DNA of 64,000 nucleotides from Mycolicibacterium neoaurum ATCC 25795 (GCF_000691525.1 NZ_JMDW01000014.1:20265-84264); one strand, 5' to 3'. Positions 32,152 through 40,879 are shown, counted from the stretch's first letter. Numbers and translations are program-made. Notes: generated from the letters alone by a model not told the origin.

Positions 32152-33552
32152 ATGGCCGAATTGTTCGACACCTCATGGTTTCTGTGGGCCCTCGGTGTGT
32201 CCATCGGTCTGCCCATCACGCTGGTGCTGCTGACCGAACTGCGCAACGCGCTTGCCCGCCGCGGCAGCGCGCTCACCAGAGCGGTCGGGCTGATACGCAA
32301 CTACGTCGTGCCGCTGGGCGCGCTGCTGCTCTTGTTGACCCAGGCCAACCAGGTGTCCCCGGACGCGACTCCGGTGCGCCTGATCGCCACGGTGTTCGGT
32401 TTCGTCGTGCTGATCCTGCTGCTCTCGGGGTTCAATGCCACCCTGTTCCAGGGTGCACCGGAAGGCAGCTGGCGCAAACGGATTCCGTCGATTTTCCTCG
32501 ACGTCGCTCGCTTCGTGGTCATTGCCATCGGATTGGCGATGATCATGTCGTTCATCTGGGGTGCCGATGTCGGCGGACTGTTCACCGCCCTCGGCGTGAC
32601 CTCGATCGTGCTGGGTCTGGCATTGCAGAACGCGGTCGGCCAGATCGTCTCCGGTCTGCTGCTGTTGTTCGAGCAGCCGTTCCAGCTGGGTGACTGGCTG
32701 GACACCCCCTCGGCACGTGGCCGGGTGGTCGAGGTCAACTGGCGGGCGACCCACGTCGACACCGGCGGTGGCGGGCTGCAGATCATGCCCAACTCGGTGC
32801 TCGCCGCGGCATCGTTCACCAATCTCAGCCGGCCGCCCGGGGACCATTCCATCTCGCTGACAAGTGTTTTCGGTGCCACCGATCCTCCCGACCAGGTGTG
32901 CGCACTGCTCACCCGGATCGCCGGAACGCTGCCCCAGGTGCGGCCAGGGGCAATCCCCAAAGCGGTCTATATCGGCGGGGCGGAGTACCGGACGACCATT
33001 CCGTTGCGTTCCCCTGCCGATGACGGTGCCGCGAAATCTACGTTTCTGCGCTGGATCTGGTACGCGTCGCGGCGCGCTGCGCTTCATCTCGACGAGGCCG
33101 ACGACGACTTCGGCACACCGGAGCGGATCGCGCACTACCTGCACGTCGTCGGGTCCACCCTGCGCCTGCACGAAGACGATCTTGCCGAGATCGCCCCGCA
33201 TTTCCGATTGGCGCGCTACGGCAGCGACGAGACCATCCAGTTCGCCGGTCAAGTGCCCTCGCGGATGAGTTTCATCGTCGGCGGGCACGTGCGTCTGACC
33301 TCCACCCGTGATGACGGTGCGATCGTCACCGTCGCCACGCTGGAGTCCGGGGATTTCCTGGGACAGACCGCGTTGACCCGCGAGCCGGTGCTTGCCGCCG
33401 GCCATGCCGTGGACGAGGTGACGATGCTGCAGATCGACCGCACACATCTCGATGATCTGGTCATGCGCGAACCCCTGCTGCTGCAGGAGATCGGCCGGGC
33501 CATCGAAGACCGACGCGCCTCGATGCGTCGGGCGATGGCCGTCACCGAGTAG
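32152..33552 (+). CDS. MscS-type mechanosensitive channel with C-terminal cNMP-binding-like domain (Rv2434c-like)
   Basis: 466 aa. Four N-terminal spans, then the MscS pore and beta domain: LFTALGVTSIVLGLALQNAV, VSGLLLLFEQPFQLGDWL and GLQIMPNSVLAAASFTNLS (residues about 140-230). Residues about 345-460 form a cyclic-nucleotide-binding fold. Its phosphate cassette reads GDFLGQTALTREPVLAAGHA: the Glu that holds the ribose is Gln and the phosphate Arg is Leu, so classical cAMP binding is doubtful. The gene begins 4 bp after the cyclase-homology receptor stop, so the two are surely co-made. Confidence 0.85.
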   Translation: MAELFDTSWFLWALGVSIGLPITLVLLTELRNALARRGSALTRAVGLIRNYVVPLGALLLLLTQANQVSPDATPVRLIATVFGFVVLILLLSGFNATLFQGAPEGSWRKRIPSIFLDVARFVVIAIGLAMIMSFIWGADVGGLFTALGVTSIVLGLALQNAVGQIVSGLLLLFEQPFQLGDWLDTPSARGRVVEVNWRATHVDTGGGGLQIMPNSVLAAASFTNLSRPPGDHSISLTSVFGATDPPDQVCALLTRIAGTLPQVRPGAIPKAVYIGGAEYRTTIPLRSPADDGAAKSTFLRWIWYASRRAALHLDEADDDFGTPERIAHYLHVVGSTLRLHEDDLAEIAPHFRLARYGSDETIQFAGQVPSRMSFIVGGHVRLTSTRDDGAIVTVATLESGDFLGQTALTREPVLAAGHAVDEVTMLQIDRTHLDDLVMREPLLLQEIGRAIEDRRASMRRAMAVTE

Positions 33553-33709
33553 CCGCTCACTCGGTCTCGACGCCGAGTCGGAATCGTTGCCCAACCGCGA
33601 TACACCACGCCGCGCTGGTACGCGTGTGACGCAAGTGGCCCGTGTTGAACTACCCATCGAAGAAAGCAACGGCGATTGCTTGGACACGAAAGGTGGGTTT
33701 GTTGCCGTT

Positions 33710-34705
33710 ATGAAGACCATCAGGAAAATCCGTGGCGGATGGCTACGCAGACTGGCGGTGGTTGCCGCGTCGATGCTGGCGCTGCCCGGGCTGATCGGTT
33801 TCGCCGGGGGTTCGGCGACTGCTGGTGCGTTCTCTCGACCCGGGCTGCCCGTCGAGTACCTCGACGTGTTCTCCCAGTCGATGAACCGCAACATCCGGGT
33901 GCAGTTCCAGGGTGGTGGGCCGCATGCGGTCTATCTGCTCGACGGCCTGCGCGCCCAGGATGACTACAACGGCTGGGATATCAACACCCCGGCATTCGAG
34001 TGGTACTACCAGTCCGGTCTGTCCACGATCATGCCGGTCGGCGGTCAGTCCAGCTTCTACGCGGACTGGTACCAGCCCTCGAAGGGCAACGGGCAGAACT
34101 ACACCTACAAGTGGGAGACCTTCCTGACCCAGGAGCTGCCCACCTACCTGGAGACCGTCAAGGGCGTGTCGCGCACCGGCAACGCCGTGGTCGGCCTGTC
34201 GATGGCCGGTAGCGCATCGCTGAACTACGCGATCCACCACCCGCAGCAGTTCATCTATGCCGCATCCCTTTCCGGCTTCCTCAACCCGTCCGAGGGTTGG
34301 TGGCCGATGCTGATCGGGCTGGCCATGAACGATGCCGGCGGCTTCAACGCCGAGAGCATGTGGGGCCCGTCCTCGGACCCGGCGTGGAAGCGCAATGACC
34401 CGATGGTCAACATCAACCAGTTGGTGGCCAACAACACCCGCGTCTGGATCTACTGCGGCACCGGCACCCCGTCGGACCTCGACGTCGGCGCCAACACCGG
34501 CAACCTGATGGCCGCACAGTTCCTGGAGGGCTTCACCCTGCGGACCAACGTCAGCTTCCGGGACAAGTACGTCGCAGCCGGTGGGACCAACGGGGTGTTC
34601 AACTTCCCGTCACAGGGCACCCACAGCTGGGGCTACTGGGGCCAGCAGCTTCAGATGATGAAGCCTGATATCCAGCGCGTGTTGGGAGCCCAGGCCGTCG
34701 CATGA
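33710..34705 (+). CDS. fbpC: Antigen 85 mycolyltransferase, 85C-like
   Basis: 331 aa with a Sec signal (about 41 residues, twin Arg in GGWLRRLAVV, cleavage near TAGA-FSRP). Mature part reads FSRPGLPVEYLDVFSQSMNR and LLDGLRAQDDYNGWDINTPA; catalytic Ser in VGLSMAGS, Glu in the following segment, His in GTHSWGYWG. GGGPHAVYL, NGQNYTYKWETFLT and SEGWWPMLIGLAMND match the 85C rather than the 85A/B pattern as I recall it. It moves mycolates onto trehalose and arabinogalactan outside the cell. Stands alone, with a strong terminator 31 bp after the stop. Confidence 0.9.
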   Translation: MKTIRKIRGGWLRRLAVVAASMLALPGLIGFAGGSATAGAFSRPGLPVEYLDVFSQSMNRNIRVQFQGGGPHAVYLLDGLRAQDDYNGWDINTPAFEWYYQSGLSTIMPVGGQSSFYADWYQPSKGNGQNYTYKWETFLTQELPTYLETVKGVSRTGNAVVGLSMAGSASLNYAIHHPQQFIYAASLSGFLNPSEGWWPMLIGLAMNDAGGFNAESMWGPSSDPAWKRNDPMVNINQLVANNTRVWIYCGTGTPSDLDVGANTGNLMAAQFLEGFTLRTNVSFRDKYVAAGGTNGVFNFPSQGTHSWGYWGQQLQMMKPDIQRVLGAQAVA

Positions 34706-34736
34706 TGACGGACTGACCCGACGCACCAAAGACCCA

Positions 34737-34771
34737 GGGAGCCTGCCGTACCCCCCGAACGGCAGGCTCCC
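34737..34771 (+). terminator. Rho-independent-type terminator after fbpC
   Basis: GGGAGCCTGCCGT (34737-34749) pairs with its perfect complement at 34759-34771 through a 9-nt C-rich loop, followed by TGCTTTGTGT. A 13-bp GC-rich stem 31 bp downstream of the fbpC stop is a good intrinsic or mycobacterial-type terminator. Confidence 0.8.
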
Positions 34772-34788
34772 TGCTTTGTGTCTGTTCA

Positions 34789-34845
34789 CGAGAGTGACGT
34801 TTCTGCGCCGTCCATGGTCTGGGCAGCGCAGAAACGTCACTCTCG
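34789..34845. repeat. Intergenic palindrome A (20-bp perfect arms)
   Basis: CGAGAGTGACGTTTCTGCGC at 34789-34808 is repeated as its exact complement at 34826-34845 with a 17-nt loop. It begins 17 bp after the fbpC terminator and ends 53 bp before the next start. Termini (CGAG...CTCGCGG) resemble palindromes B, C and D. Confidence 0.75.
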
Positions 34846-34886
34846 CGGCTCGTGGACGTTGACAGCCGATCGTCAGCATCGCCATC

Positions 34887-34892
34887 TAGCAT
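34887..34892 (+). promoter_or_regulatory. -10 element for leaderless membrane-protein gene
   Basis: TAGCAT (TANNNT) ends 6 nt before GTG 34899 with no ribosome site between, indicating a leaderless transcript. Confidence 0.45.
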
Positions 34893-34898
34893 CTGCGC

Positions 34899-35555
34899 GT
34901 GACCCCGGTTCTGCGCGGCATACTGCTCGACATCGCCCCGCCGCTGGTCGCCTACTACGGGTTGCGCGCCGCGGGGGTGTCCGAATACCTGGCCCTGCTC
35001 ATCGCGACGCTGCTGGCCGGCGCCAAGGTCGGCTACGACGCGATCCGCGCCCGCCGATTGGACCCGTTCGCCGGCTACCTGATGCTCAACTTCGGCTTGA
35101 GCCTGGCCGTCGGCCTGGCGACATCGGATGCCCGGATGCTGATGGTCGGCGACACCCTGGTCGGCGGCATCGGCGCACTGATCTTCCTGGGCAGCTGTGT
35201 CCTCGGTAAGCCGTTAACCCAGGTGGTCGCCGAGCGCGTTGAGGGTGGTGACCGCTCCCCCGAACCCGGCGAGGCGGCCTTCAAGCACCGGGTGCACATT
35301 CTGCTCTCTGCAGTATGGGGAGTCGGACTTCTCGTCGGCACGTTCGTCAGCTTGGGCATCATCTATTCGTTCTCGGTCGACGTCGGCAAGGGCCTCAACA
35401 CGGCGGTGTCGCTGGCCGTCATCGGGATCCTGATCCTGCTGACAGTCGTCATCGCCAAACGAGCCCGGGCGCGATGGCAGCAGACGGACGAGTCGGCGGT
35501 GCCGTCGGCCGATCCCCCGGCACCGCGACCCGGGTGTTCGCCCTCAGCGCAGTGA
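34899..35555 (+). CDS. Six-span membrane protein, VC0807-like
   Basis: 218 aa. About six spans: LLDIAPPLVAYYGLRA, YLALLIATLLAGAKVGYD, LMLNFGLSLAVGLATS with the loop SDARMLMVGDTLVG, the GGIGALIFLGSCVLG span, VWGVGLLVGTFVSLG and VSLAVIGILILLTVV. The segment from DPFAGYLMLNFGLSL to GKPLTQVVAERV is what I associate with VC0807-family proteins; function unknown. C-terminal tail Pro-rich and cytosolic. Leaderless GTG start at 34899. It ends 66 bp before lon, which has its own heat-shock type control site. Confidence 0.7.
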   Translation: MTPVLRGILLDIAPPLVAYYGLRAAGVSEYLALLIATLLAGAKVGYDAIRARRLDPFAGYLMLNFGLSLAVGLATSDARMLMVGDTLVGGIGALIFLGSCVLGKPLTQVVAERVEGGDRSPEPGEAAFKHRVHILLSAVWGVGLLVGTFVSLGIIYSFSVDVGKGLNTAVSLAVIGILILLTVVIAKRARARWQQTDESAVPSADPPAPRPGCSPSAQ

Positions 35556-35588
35556 TCATGCTCCGGGAACAACCGAGGACCGCTCCGG

Positions 35589-35609
35589 GTTGAGTGCATC
35601 AGAATCAAC
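35589..35609. promoter_or_regulatory. HAIR element (HspR-type operator) upstream of lon
   Basis: GTTGAGT (35589-35595), 7 bp, AATCAAC (35603-35609): the spacing and arms follow the HspR-associated inverted repeat CTTGAGT-N7-ACTCAAG, with 6 of 7 bp of the arms pairing. It ends 12 bp before ATG 35622, right over the expected promoter/ribosome region. Confidence 0.65.
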
Positions 35610-35621
35610 TTTGGAGGTTTG

Positions 35622-37958
35622 ATGTCTGAAGCCATCGCAGTCCCGGTCCTGTTCGTCAGCGAGCCCATCGTGCTGCCCGGCATGGTGGTGCCCATCGAGC
35701 TCGACGACGCTGCCCGTGCCGCGGTCGACGCCGCGCAGGCCAGCGAGACCGGCAAGCTGCTCATCGCACCGCGCCTGGATGACCGCTACCCCACCTACGG
35801 GGTGCTCGCCTCGATCGTGCAGGTGGGCCGCGTTCCCGGCGGCGGCGCGGCCGCCGTCGTCAAGGGCGAGACCCGCGCACACATCGGCTCCGGCACCACC
35901 GGACCCGGCGCGGCGCTGTGGGTCGAGGTCGAGCCGATCGCCGATTCGGAGGTCTCTGCGGAGACCAAGGCCCTGGCGGCCGAGTACAAGAAACTACTGC
36001 TGGCGATGCTGCAACGCCGCGAGGCCTGGCAGATCGTCGACGTCGTCAACAAGATCACCGACCCGTCCGCGCTGGCCGATACGGCCGGCTACGCCTCATA
36101 CCTGAGTGATGTGCAGAAGCGTGAGCTGCTGGAGACCTCTGATGTCGAGCGTCGACTCCGTCTGTTGATCGATTGGACCGGTGAGCACCTGGCCGAGGTC
36201 GAGGTCAACGACAAGATCGCCGAGGACGTCCGGGCGGGGATGGACAAGCAGCAGAAGGAATTCCTGCTGCGCCAACAGCTGGCCGCGATCCGTAAGGAAC
36301 TGGGCGAGCTGGGTCCCGACGGCCAGGAGGGTGAGGACGACTACCGAGCCCGCGTCGAGGCCGCCGAGCTGCCGGAGAAGGTCCGCGAGGCCGCGCTGCG
36401 TGAGGTCGGCAAGCTGGAACGCGCCAGCGACCAGAGCCCCGAAGGCGGCTGGATCCGCACCTGGCTGGACACCGTGCTGGACCTGCCGTGGAACGTCACG
36501 ACCGAGGACTCGGCCGACCTGAAAGCGGCCCGCGAGATCCTCGACGCCGACCACCATGGCCTCGAGGACGTCAAGGACCGCATCGTCGAATACCTGGCGG
36601 TGCGGGCGCGGCGCGCCCAGCGCAACATGTCCGTCGTGGGCGGGCGTGGCTCCGGCGCGGTCATGGTGCTGGCCGGTCCGCCCGGGGTGGGCAAGACCTC
36701 GTTGGGTGAGTCCGTCGCACGGGCCTTGGGCCGCAAGTTCGTCCGCGTCGCCCTCGGCGGCGTGCGGGACGAGGCCGAGATCCGCGGGCACCGGCGAACC
36801 TACGTCGGCGCCCTGCCCGGCCGAATCGTGCGGGCCATCGGGGAGGCGGGGTCGATGAACCCCGTCGTGCTGCTCGACGAGATCGACAAGGTCGGCTCCG
36901 ACTACCGGGGCGACCCGTCCTCGGCGTTGTTGGAGGTGCTGGATCCGGCGCAGAACCATACGTTCCGCGATCACTACCTGGAGCTCGACCTGGACCTGAG
37001 CGATGTGGTGTTCCTGGCGACGGCCAACGTCATCGAGAACATCCCGTCGGCACTGCTGGACCGCATGGAGCTGATCCAGATCGACGGTTACACCGAGGAC
37101 GACAAGGTGGCCATCGCGCGGGATTACCTGCTACCCCGGCAGGCAGAGCGAGCCGCTCTGGCCGATGGTGAGGTCACGGTGACCGAAGCCGCGCTGCGCA
37201 AGATCGCCGCCGACTACACCCGCGAGCCGGGTGTGCGCCAGTTCGAGCGGCTGCTGGCCAAGGCATTGCGCAAGGTCACCACCAAGCTGGCTGGAGGGAT
37301 CACCGGCCTCATCATCGATGAGCCGGATCTCGTTGAGTACCTGGGCCGTCCGCGGTTCACTCCAGACTCCGACGAGCGCACCGCGGTGCCGGGCGTGGCG
37401 ACCGGTCTGGCCGTCACCGGACTCGGTGGTGATGTGCTCTACATCGAGGCCGGTTCGGTCGAGGCAGAGCCGGGATTGAAGCTGACCGGGCAGCTGGGTG
37501 ACGTGATGAAGGAGTCGGCGCAGATCGCCCTGTCCTACGTGCGTGCCCATGCCGAACAGCTCGGCGTCGACCCGAAGGCGCTGGACCGGCAGATCCACGT
37601 GCACGTGCCCGCGGGCGCGGTGCCCAAGGACGGCCCGTCGGCCGGTGTGACCATGGTGACCGCCCTGGTCTCCATGGCGACCGGGCGGCAGGTCCGCGGC
37701 GACGTGGGCATGACCGGCGAGGTCACGCTGAACGGTCGGGTGCTGCCCATCGGCGGTGTGAAGCAGAAACTGCTTGCCGCACAACGGGCCGGATTGAGGA
37801 CCGTCTTCATCCCGCAGCGCAACGAACCCGATCTCGACGAGGTGCCCGAGGAGGTTCTGGCTGCGCTCGATGTCCGGCCGATGACCGATGTCGCCGAAAT
37901 CGTCGCGTTGGCACTGGAGCCGGCAGCCGAGAGCGCGACGGCCACGGCCGCGGCATAA
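35622..37958 (+). CDS. lon: ATP-dependent Lon protease
   Basis: 778 aa, standard length for Lon. N-terminal substrate domain (to about residue 190), coiled middle, Walker A GPPGVGKTSLGESV near residue 351, Walker B VVLLDEIDKVG near 415, then the protease domain with catalytic Ser in PKDGPSAGVTMVT (about 673) and Lys in IGGVKQKLLAAQRAG (about 714). It degrades misfolded and regulatory proteins in the cytosol. Start ATG 35622, with GGAGG at 35613-35617. M. tuberculosis lacks Lon while M. smegmatis has it, one of the signs that this is a fast grower. A HAIR element suggests HspR control. Confidence 0.95.
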   Translation: MSEAIAVPVLFVSEPIVLPGMVVPIELDDAARAAVDAAQASETGKLLIAPRLDDRYPTYGVLASIVQVGRVPGGGAAAVVKGETRAHIGSGTTGPGAALWVEVEPIADSEVSAETKALAAEYKKLLLAMLQRREAWQIVDVVNKITDPSALADTAGYASYLSDVQKRELLETSDVERRLRLLIDWTGEHLAEVEVNDKIAEDVRAGMDKQQKEFLLRQQLAAIRKELGELGPDGQEGEDDYRARVEAAELPEKVREAALREVGKLERASDQSPEGGWIRTWLDTVLDLPWNVTTEDSADLKAAREILDADHHGLEDVKDRIVEYLAVRARRAQRNMSVVGGRGSGAVMVLAGPPGVGKTSLGESVARALGRKFVRVALGGVRDEAEIRGHRRTYVGALPGRIVRAIGEAGSMNPVVLLDEIDKVGSDYRGDPSSALLEVLDPAQNHTFRDHYLELDLDLSDVVFLATANVIENIPSALLDRMELIQIDGYTEDDKVAIARDYLLPRQAERAALADGEVTVTEAALRKIAADYTREPGVRQFERLLAKALRKVTTKLAGGITGLIIDEPDLVEYLGRPRFTPDSDERTAVPGVATGLAVTGLGGDVLYIEAGSVEAEPGLKLTGQLGDVMKESAQIALSYVRAHAEQLGVDPKALDRQIHVHVPAGAVPKDGPSAGVTMVTALVSMATGRQVRGDVGMTGEVTLNGRVLPIGGVKQKLLAAQRAGLRTVFIPQRNEPDLDEVPEEVLAALDVRPMTDVAEIVALALEPAAESATATAAA

Positions 37959-37963
37959 CCCGA

Positions 37964-38022
37964 CGAGCGTGCGTGTTTGTAGGTCTTGACACGGTGTGTC
38001 GACCAACGGGCATGCACGCTCG
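37964..38022. repeat. Intergenic palindrome B after lon
   Basis: CGAGCGTGCGTG at 37964-37975 pairs 11 of 12 with CATGCACGCTCG at 38011-38022 over a 35-nt loop. The left arm plus following bases (CGAGCGTGCGTGTTTG) nearly equals the complement of palindrome C's right arm, so B and C are copies of one element. Confidence 0.65.
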
Positions 38023-38070
38023 CCGGCGTCCGGACCACCTGGGACCGGCGCTCGGGTGGATCCCTACCGT

Positions 38071-38544
38071 ATGAGCATGGCCGGCAAGACGCACCGCTAC
38101 GAACTGGACATCACCTGGACCGGTAACACCGGAACCGGCACCAGCGCTTACCGCGCATACGAGCGCGCCCATGAGATCAGCGGGACCGGCAAGCCGACGA
38201 TCCCCGGCAGCGCGGATCCGTCCTTCCGCGGCGATCCGCAGCGGTGGAACCCTGAAGAGCTATTGGTCGCGTCCCTGTCCCAGTGCCACATGCTGTGGTT
38301 TCTGGGGCTGTGTGCTCAGGACGGCATCGTCGTCACCGACTACACCGACCATCCGTCGGGCACGATGACCGAAACCGAGGACGGCGGTGGGCATTTCACC
38401 GAGGTGGTGCTGCGACCGGAGGTGCGGGTCGACGATCCTCGGCACCTCGATGCGTTGTCCGCAATCCATGAGCGGGCCCATCAGCTGTGCTTCATCGCGA
38501 ATTCGGTCAATTTCGACGTCCGCTGTGAGCCTGGCACTGCTTAG
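38071..38544 (+). CDS. OsmC-family peroxide-reactive protein
   Basis: 157 aa. ELDITWTGNTGTGTS at the N-terminus, WNPEELLVASLSQCHMLWFL with the first redox Cys, and AHQLCFIANSVNFDV with the second are the OsmC/Ohr fold. The pair reduces organic hydroperoxides in the cytosol using a thiol donor. ATG 38071 used; ATG 38077 would lose only two residues. It lies 48 bp after palindrome B, on the same strand as lon but probably with its own transcript. Confidence 0.87.
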   Translation: MSMAGKTHRYELDITWTGNTGTGTSAYRAYERAHEISGTGKPTIPGSADPSFRGDPQRWNPEELLVASLSQCHMLWFLGLCAQDGIVVTDYTDHPSGTMTETEDGGGHFTEVVLRPEVRVDDPRHLDALSAIHERAHQLCFIANSVNFDVRCEPGTA

Positions 38545-38590
38545 AATCTCGACATGACAGACCTGACCGTCCGGGCGGCACCGAACTGAC

Positions 38591-38914
38591 ATGGCCTATG
38601 ACCTGGATCTGGCGGAGCGCGTGCGGGAGCTTGTCGGCGGGGCCGATGAGCGGCGGATGTTCGGCGGGCTGGCCTTCCTGGTGAACGGGCACATGGCCGT
38701 CTGCGTATCCGGTCAGGGCGGACTGATGGTGCGAGTGCCCGCAGAAGAGACCGGCGCCCTGATCGGCCGCGAGCATGTCGAGCCGATGGTGATGTCGGGG
38801 CGCGAGGTCCGTGGCTGGATCCGGGTGTCGACCGCCGGTGTTTCCGATACCCGCAGGCTGCGATCCTGGGTGGATCGTGGGATCGCGTATGCGAGGTCAC
38901 TGCACCCCAAGTAG
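38591..38914 (+). CDS. TfoX N-terminal-domain protein
   Basis: 107 aa. DERRMFGGLAFLVNGHMAVCV and GGLMVRVPAEE form the TfoX/Sxy N-terminal fold; the last part is VRGWIRVSTAGVSDTRRLRSWVDRG. There is no C-terminal domain, as in most actinobacterial members, and no competence genes nearby, so a role in natural transformation should not be assumed. Short gap of 46 bp after the OsmC gene, same strand. Confidence 0.8.
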   Translation: MAYDLDLAERVRELVGGADERRMFGGLAFLVNGHMAVCVSGQGGLMVRVPAEETGALIGREHVEPMVMSGREVRGWIRVSTAGVSDTRRLRSWVDRGIAYARSLHPK

Positions 38915-38966
38915 CCCCCAAAGTAGCCGACGTTTGTGCCGTACCGCCCTGGGTACCTCAACACCG

Positions 38967-39620
38967 ATGTCTGATTCGCAGAACAGGGCCGAGCGGCTGA
39001 TCCAGCAGGCCGGTACGACGTATGCCGAACAAGCCGGCATCACGCTCAAGGACACCCCCGCCCCGCTGTTCCAGTTGCTGACGCTGGCGATGCTCGCCAG
39101 CAAGCCCATCGGCGCCGATATCGCCACCGCCGCCGCCCGCGAACTCCACACCGCGGGCCTACGCACACCGGACTCGGTGTTGGATTCCGACCGACGGACG
39201 ATGATCGACTGTTTCGGCCGCGCGCACTACGCCCGCTACGACGAGAGCTCGGCGACCCGGTTGACCGAACTCGCGACCCGGGTCCGCGGGCACTACTCCG
39301 GGGATCTTCGCATGCTTGCCGAGAACTCGTGCCACGACGTTGCGGTGACGAAACGCGAACTGCAGGAGTTCAACGGCATCGGGCCGACGGGCGCCGACAT
39401 CTTCCTGCGCGAGGTGCAGGACGTGTGGCCCTGGGTGCGGCCCTACTTCGACGACCGTGCGATCGAGGCCGCACGCGGGCTGGGTCTGCCCCATGATCCG
39501 GAGGGCCTGCACCGCCTGGCACCACGCAGGTCGGCCCGGCTGGCCGCCGCCCTGGTGCGGGTTTCCCTCGACGACGAGTTACGCGAATCCTTCATCACCG
39601 CAACCACGGAGCAGACATGA
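38967..39620 (+). CDS. HhH-GPD-like DNA repair-type protein lacking the EndoIII lysine
   Basis: 217 aa. The helix-hairpin-helix LQEFNGIGPTGADIFLREVQ near residue 140 followed by PWVRPYFDDRAI has the endonuclease III layout, but the catalytic Lys of that hairpin (GVGxKTA) is replaced by Thr (GIGPTGA), and the Cys cluster for an iron-sulfur centre is absent. The DR of YFDDR may hold the conserved Asp. Thus glycosylase without lyase activity, or a DNA-binding relative, is more likely than true Nth. Its last bases overlap the reductase gene by 4 nt (ATGA), an odd pairing. Similar to a mycobacterial conserved hypothetical. Confidence 0.7.
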   Translation: MSDSQNRAERLIQQAGTTYAEQAGITLKDTPAPLFQLLTLAMLASKPIGADIATAAARELHTAGLRTPDSVLDSDRRTMIDCFGRAHYARYDESSATRLTELATRVRGHYSGDLRMLAENSCHDVAVTKRELQEFNGIGPTGADIFLREVQDVWPWVRPYFDDRAIEAARGLGLPHDPEGLHRLAPRRSARLAAALVRVSLDDELRESFITATTEQT

Positions 39621-40849
39621 CCACACCCAGCCATCTGATCATCGGCGGCGGCCTGGCCGGCGCAAAGGCCGCCGAAGCGTTGCGCGACAACGACTTCGAC
39701 GGAAGCATCATCCTTTTCGGTGCCGAATCCGCGCTGCCCTACGAACGGCCGCCGCTGTCCAAGGACTACCTGCTCGGCAAGGCCGTACCGCCCGATTTCA
39801 CGGTGCACGACGCGAAATGGTTTCGAGAACACGATGTGGATCTGCGGTTGGGTACCGAGGTCAGCACCATCGACCCGGCCGCTCACGCCGTCGGTTTCGA
39901 TGAAGGCCGGCATGAGCATTACGACAAACTGTTGTTGGCCACCGGATCACGGCCGCGCCGGCTGGATATCCCGGGTGCCGATGCCGATGGTGTGCACATG
40001 CTGCGAACTATCGTCGATGCCGATGCCCTGCTGTCGGCGCTGCAGCGCGGGCAGCGACTTGCCATCATCGGCGCGGGCTGGATAGGCCTGGAGGTCGCCG
40101 CCGCCGCACGGTCCCGTGATCTCGCCGTCACTGTCATCGAGAACGCGGAGTTGCCGCTGCTGAAGGCGCTCGGCCGGGAGAACGCCGAGGTATTCGCCGG
40201 CCTGCACACCGGGCGCGGCGTCGACTTCCGGTTCGGCGCGACCGTCGAGGGCATCACCACCACCGCCGGCGGACCGGCCTCCGGGGTGCGCCTCGGCGAT
40301 GGTTCCACGGTGTCCGCCGACGCCGTGCTGATTGCGGTGGGCGCGGAACCGAATCTCGGGCTGGCCGAACGCGCAGGACTGGACATCGTCGACGGTGGGC
40401 TTGCGGTCGACGCGTCGCTGCGCACCAGCGATGCGGACATCTATGCCGTCGGTGACATTGTCGCGGCGCAGCATCCGCTGTACGGCACCAGGATTCGCAC
40501 CGAACACTGGGCCAACGCCAAGAAGCAACCCGCCGTAGCCGTCGCAGGGATGCTCGGCAAGCCGGGCGTTTATGACGAGCTGCCCTACTTCTACACCGAC
40601 CAGTACGACCTCGGTATGGAGTACGTCGGTCACGCACCGGACTACGAGGCCGTGGTCTTCCGCGGCGATGTCGACGGGCGTGAGTACACCTCGTTCTGGC
40701 TGGACGAGAAAAACCGCGTGCTGGCCGGGATGAACGTCAACATCTGGGAGGGCCTCGATGACATCAAGGCGCTCATCCGATCCGGAGCGAAGATCGACCG
40801 GCAGAAGCTCGCCGACCCGAAGGTGCCGCTCGCCGAGCTGTTCGACTGA
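39617..40849 (+). CDS. FAD-dependent ferredoxin/rubredoxin reductase-type oxidoreductase (Rv1869c-like)
   Basis: 410 aa. FAD motif HLIIGGGLAGAKAAEAL, PPLSKDYLLGK, NAD motif LAIIGAGWIGLEVAAAARS near residue 152, and the second FAD motif DIYAVGDIVAA near 275 mark the BphA4/putidaredoxin-reductase family. Expected to pass electrons from NAD(P)H to a ferredoxin, for example for P450s; two P450 genes lie in this window but not adjacent. Coupled by 4-nt overlap to the HhH gene. In M. tuberculosis a similar gene sits in the same general neighbourhood. Confidence 0.85.
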   Translation: MTTPSHLIIGGGLAGAKAAEALRDNDFDGSIILFGAESALPYERPPLSKDYLLGKAVPPDFTVHDAKWFREHDVDLRLGTEVSTIDPAAHAVGFDEGRHEHYDKLLLATGSRPRRLDIPGADADGVHMLRTIVDADALLSALQRGQRLAIIGAGWIGLEVAAAARSRDLAVTVIENAELPLLKALGRENAEVFAGLHTGRGVDFRFGATVEGITTTAGGPASGVRLGDGSTVSADAVLIAVGAEPNLGLAERAGLDIVDGGLAVDASLRTSDADIYAVGDIVAAQHPLYGTRIRTEHWANAKKQPAVAVAGMLGKPGVYDELPYFYTDQYDLGMEYVGHAPDYEAVVFRGDVDGREYTSFWLDEKNRVLAGMNVNIWEGLDDIKALIRSGAKIDRQKLADPKVPLAELFD

Positions 40850-40866
40850 CCGCGGACAGGCGCGAT

Positions 40867-40872
40867 TAGGGT
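40867..40872 (+). promoter_or_regulatory. -10 element for leaderless mdh
   Basis: TAGGGT (TANNNT) ends 7 nt before ATG 40880, favouring that start over GTG 40871 three codons earlier. Confidence 0.45.
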
Positions 40873-40879
40873 GGTCGGC

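Noticed and set aside
32173..33894. Long minus-strand frame opposite the MscS channel gene
   Set aside because: Low-complexity composition and no family motif; shadow of the real plus-strand gene.
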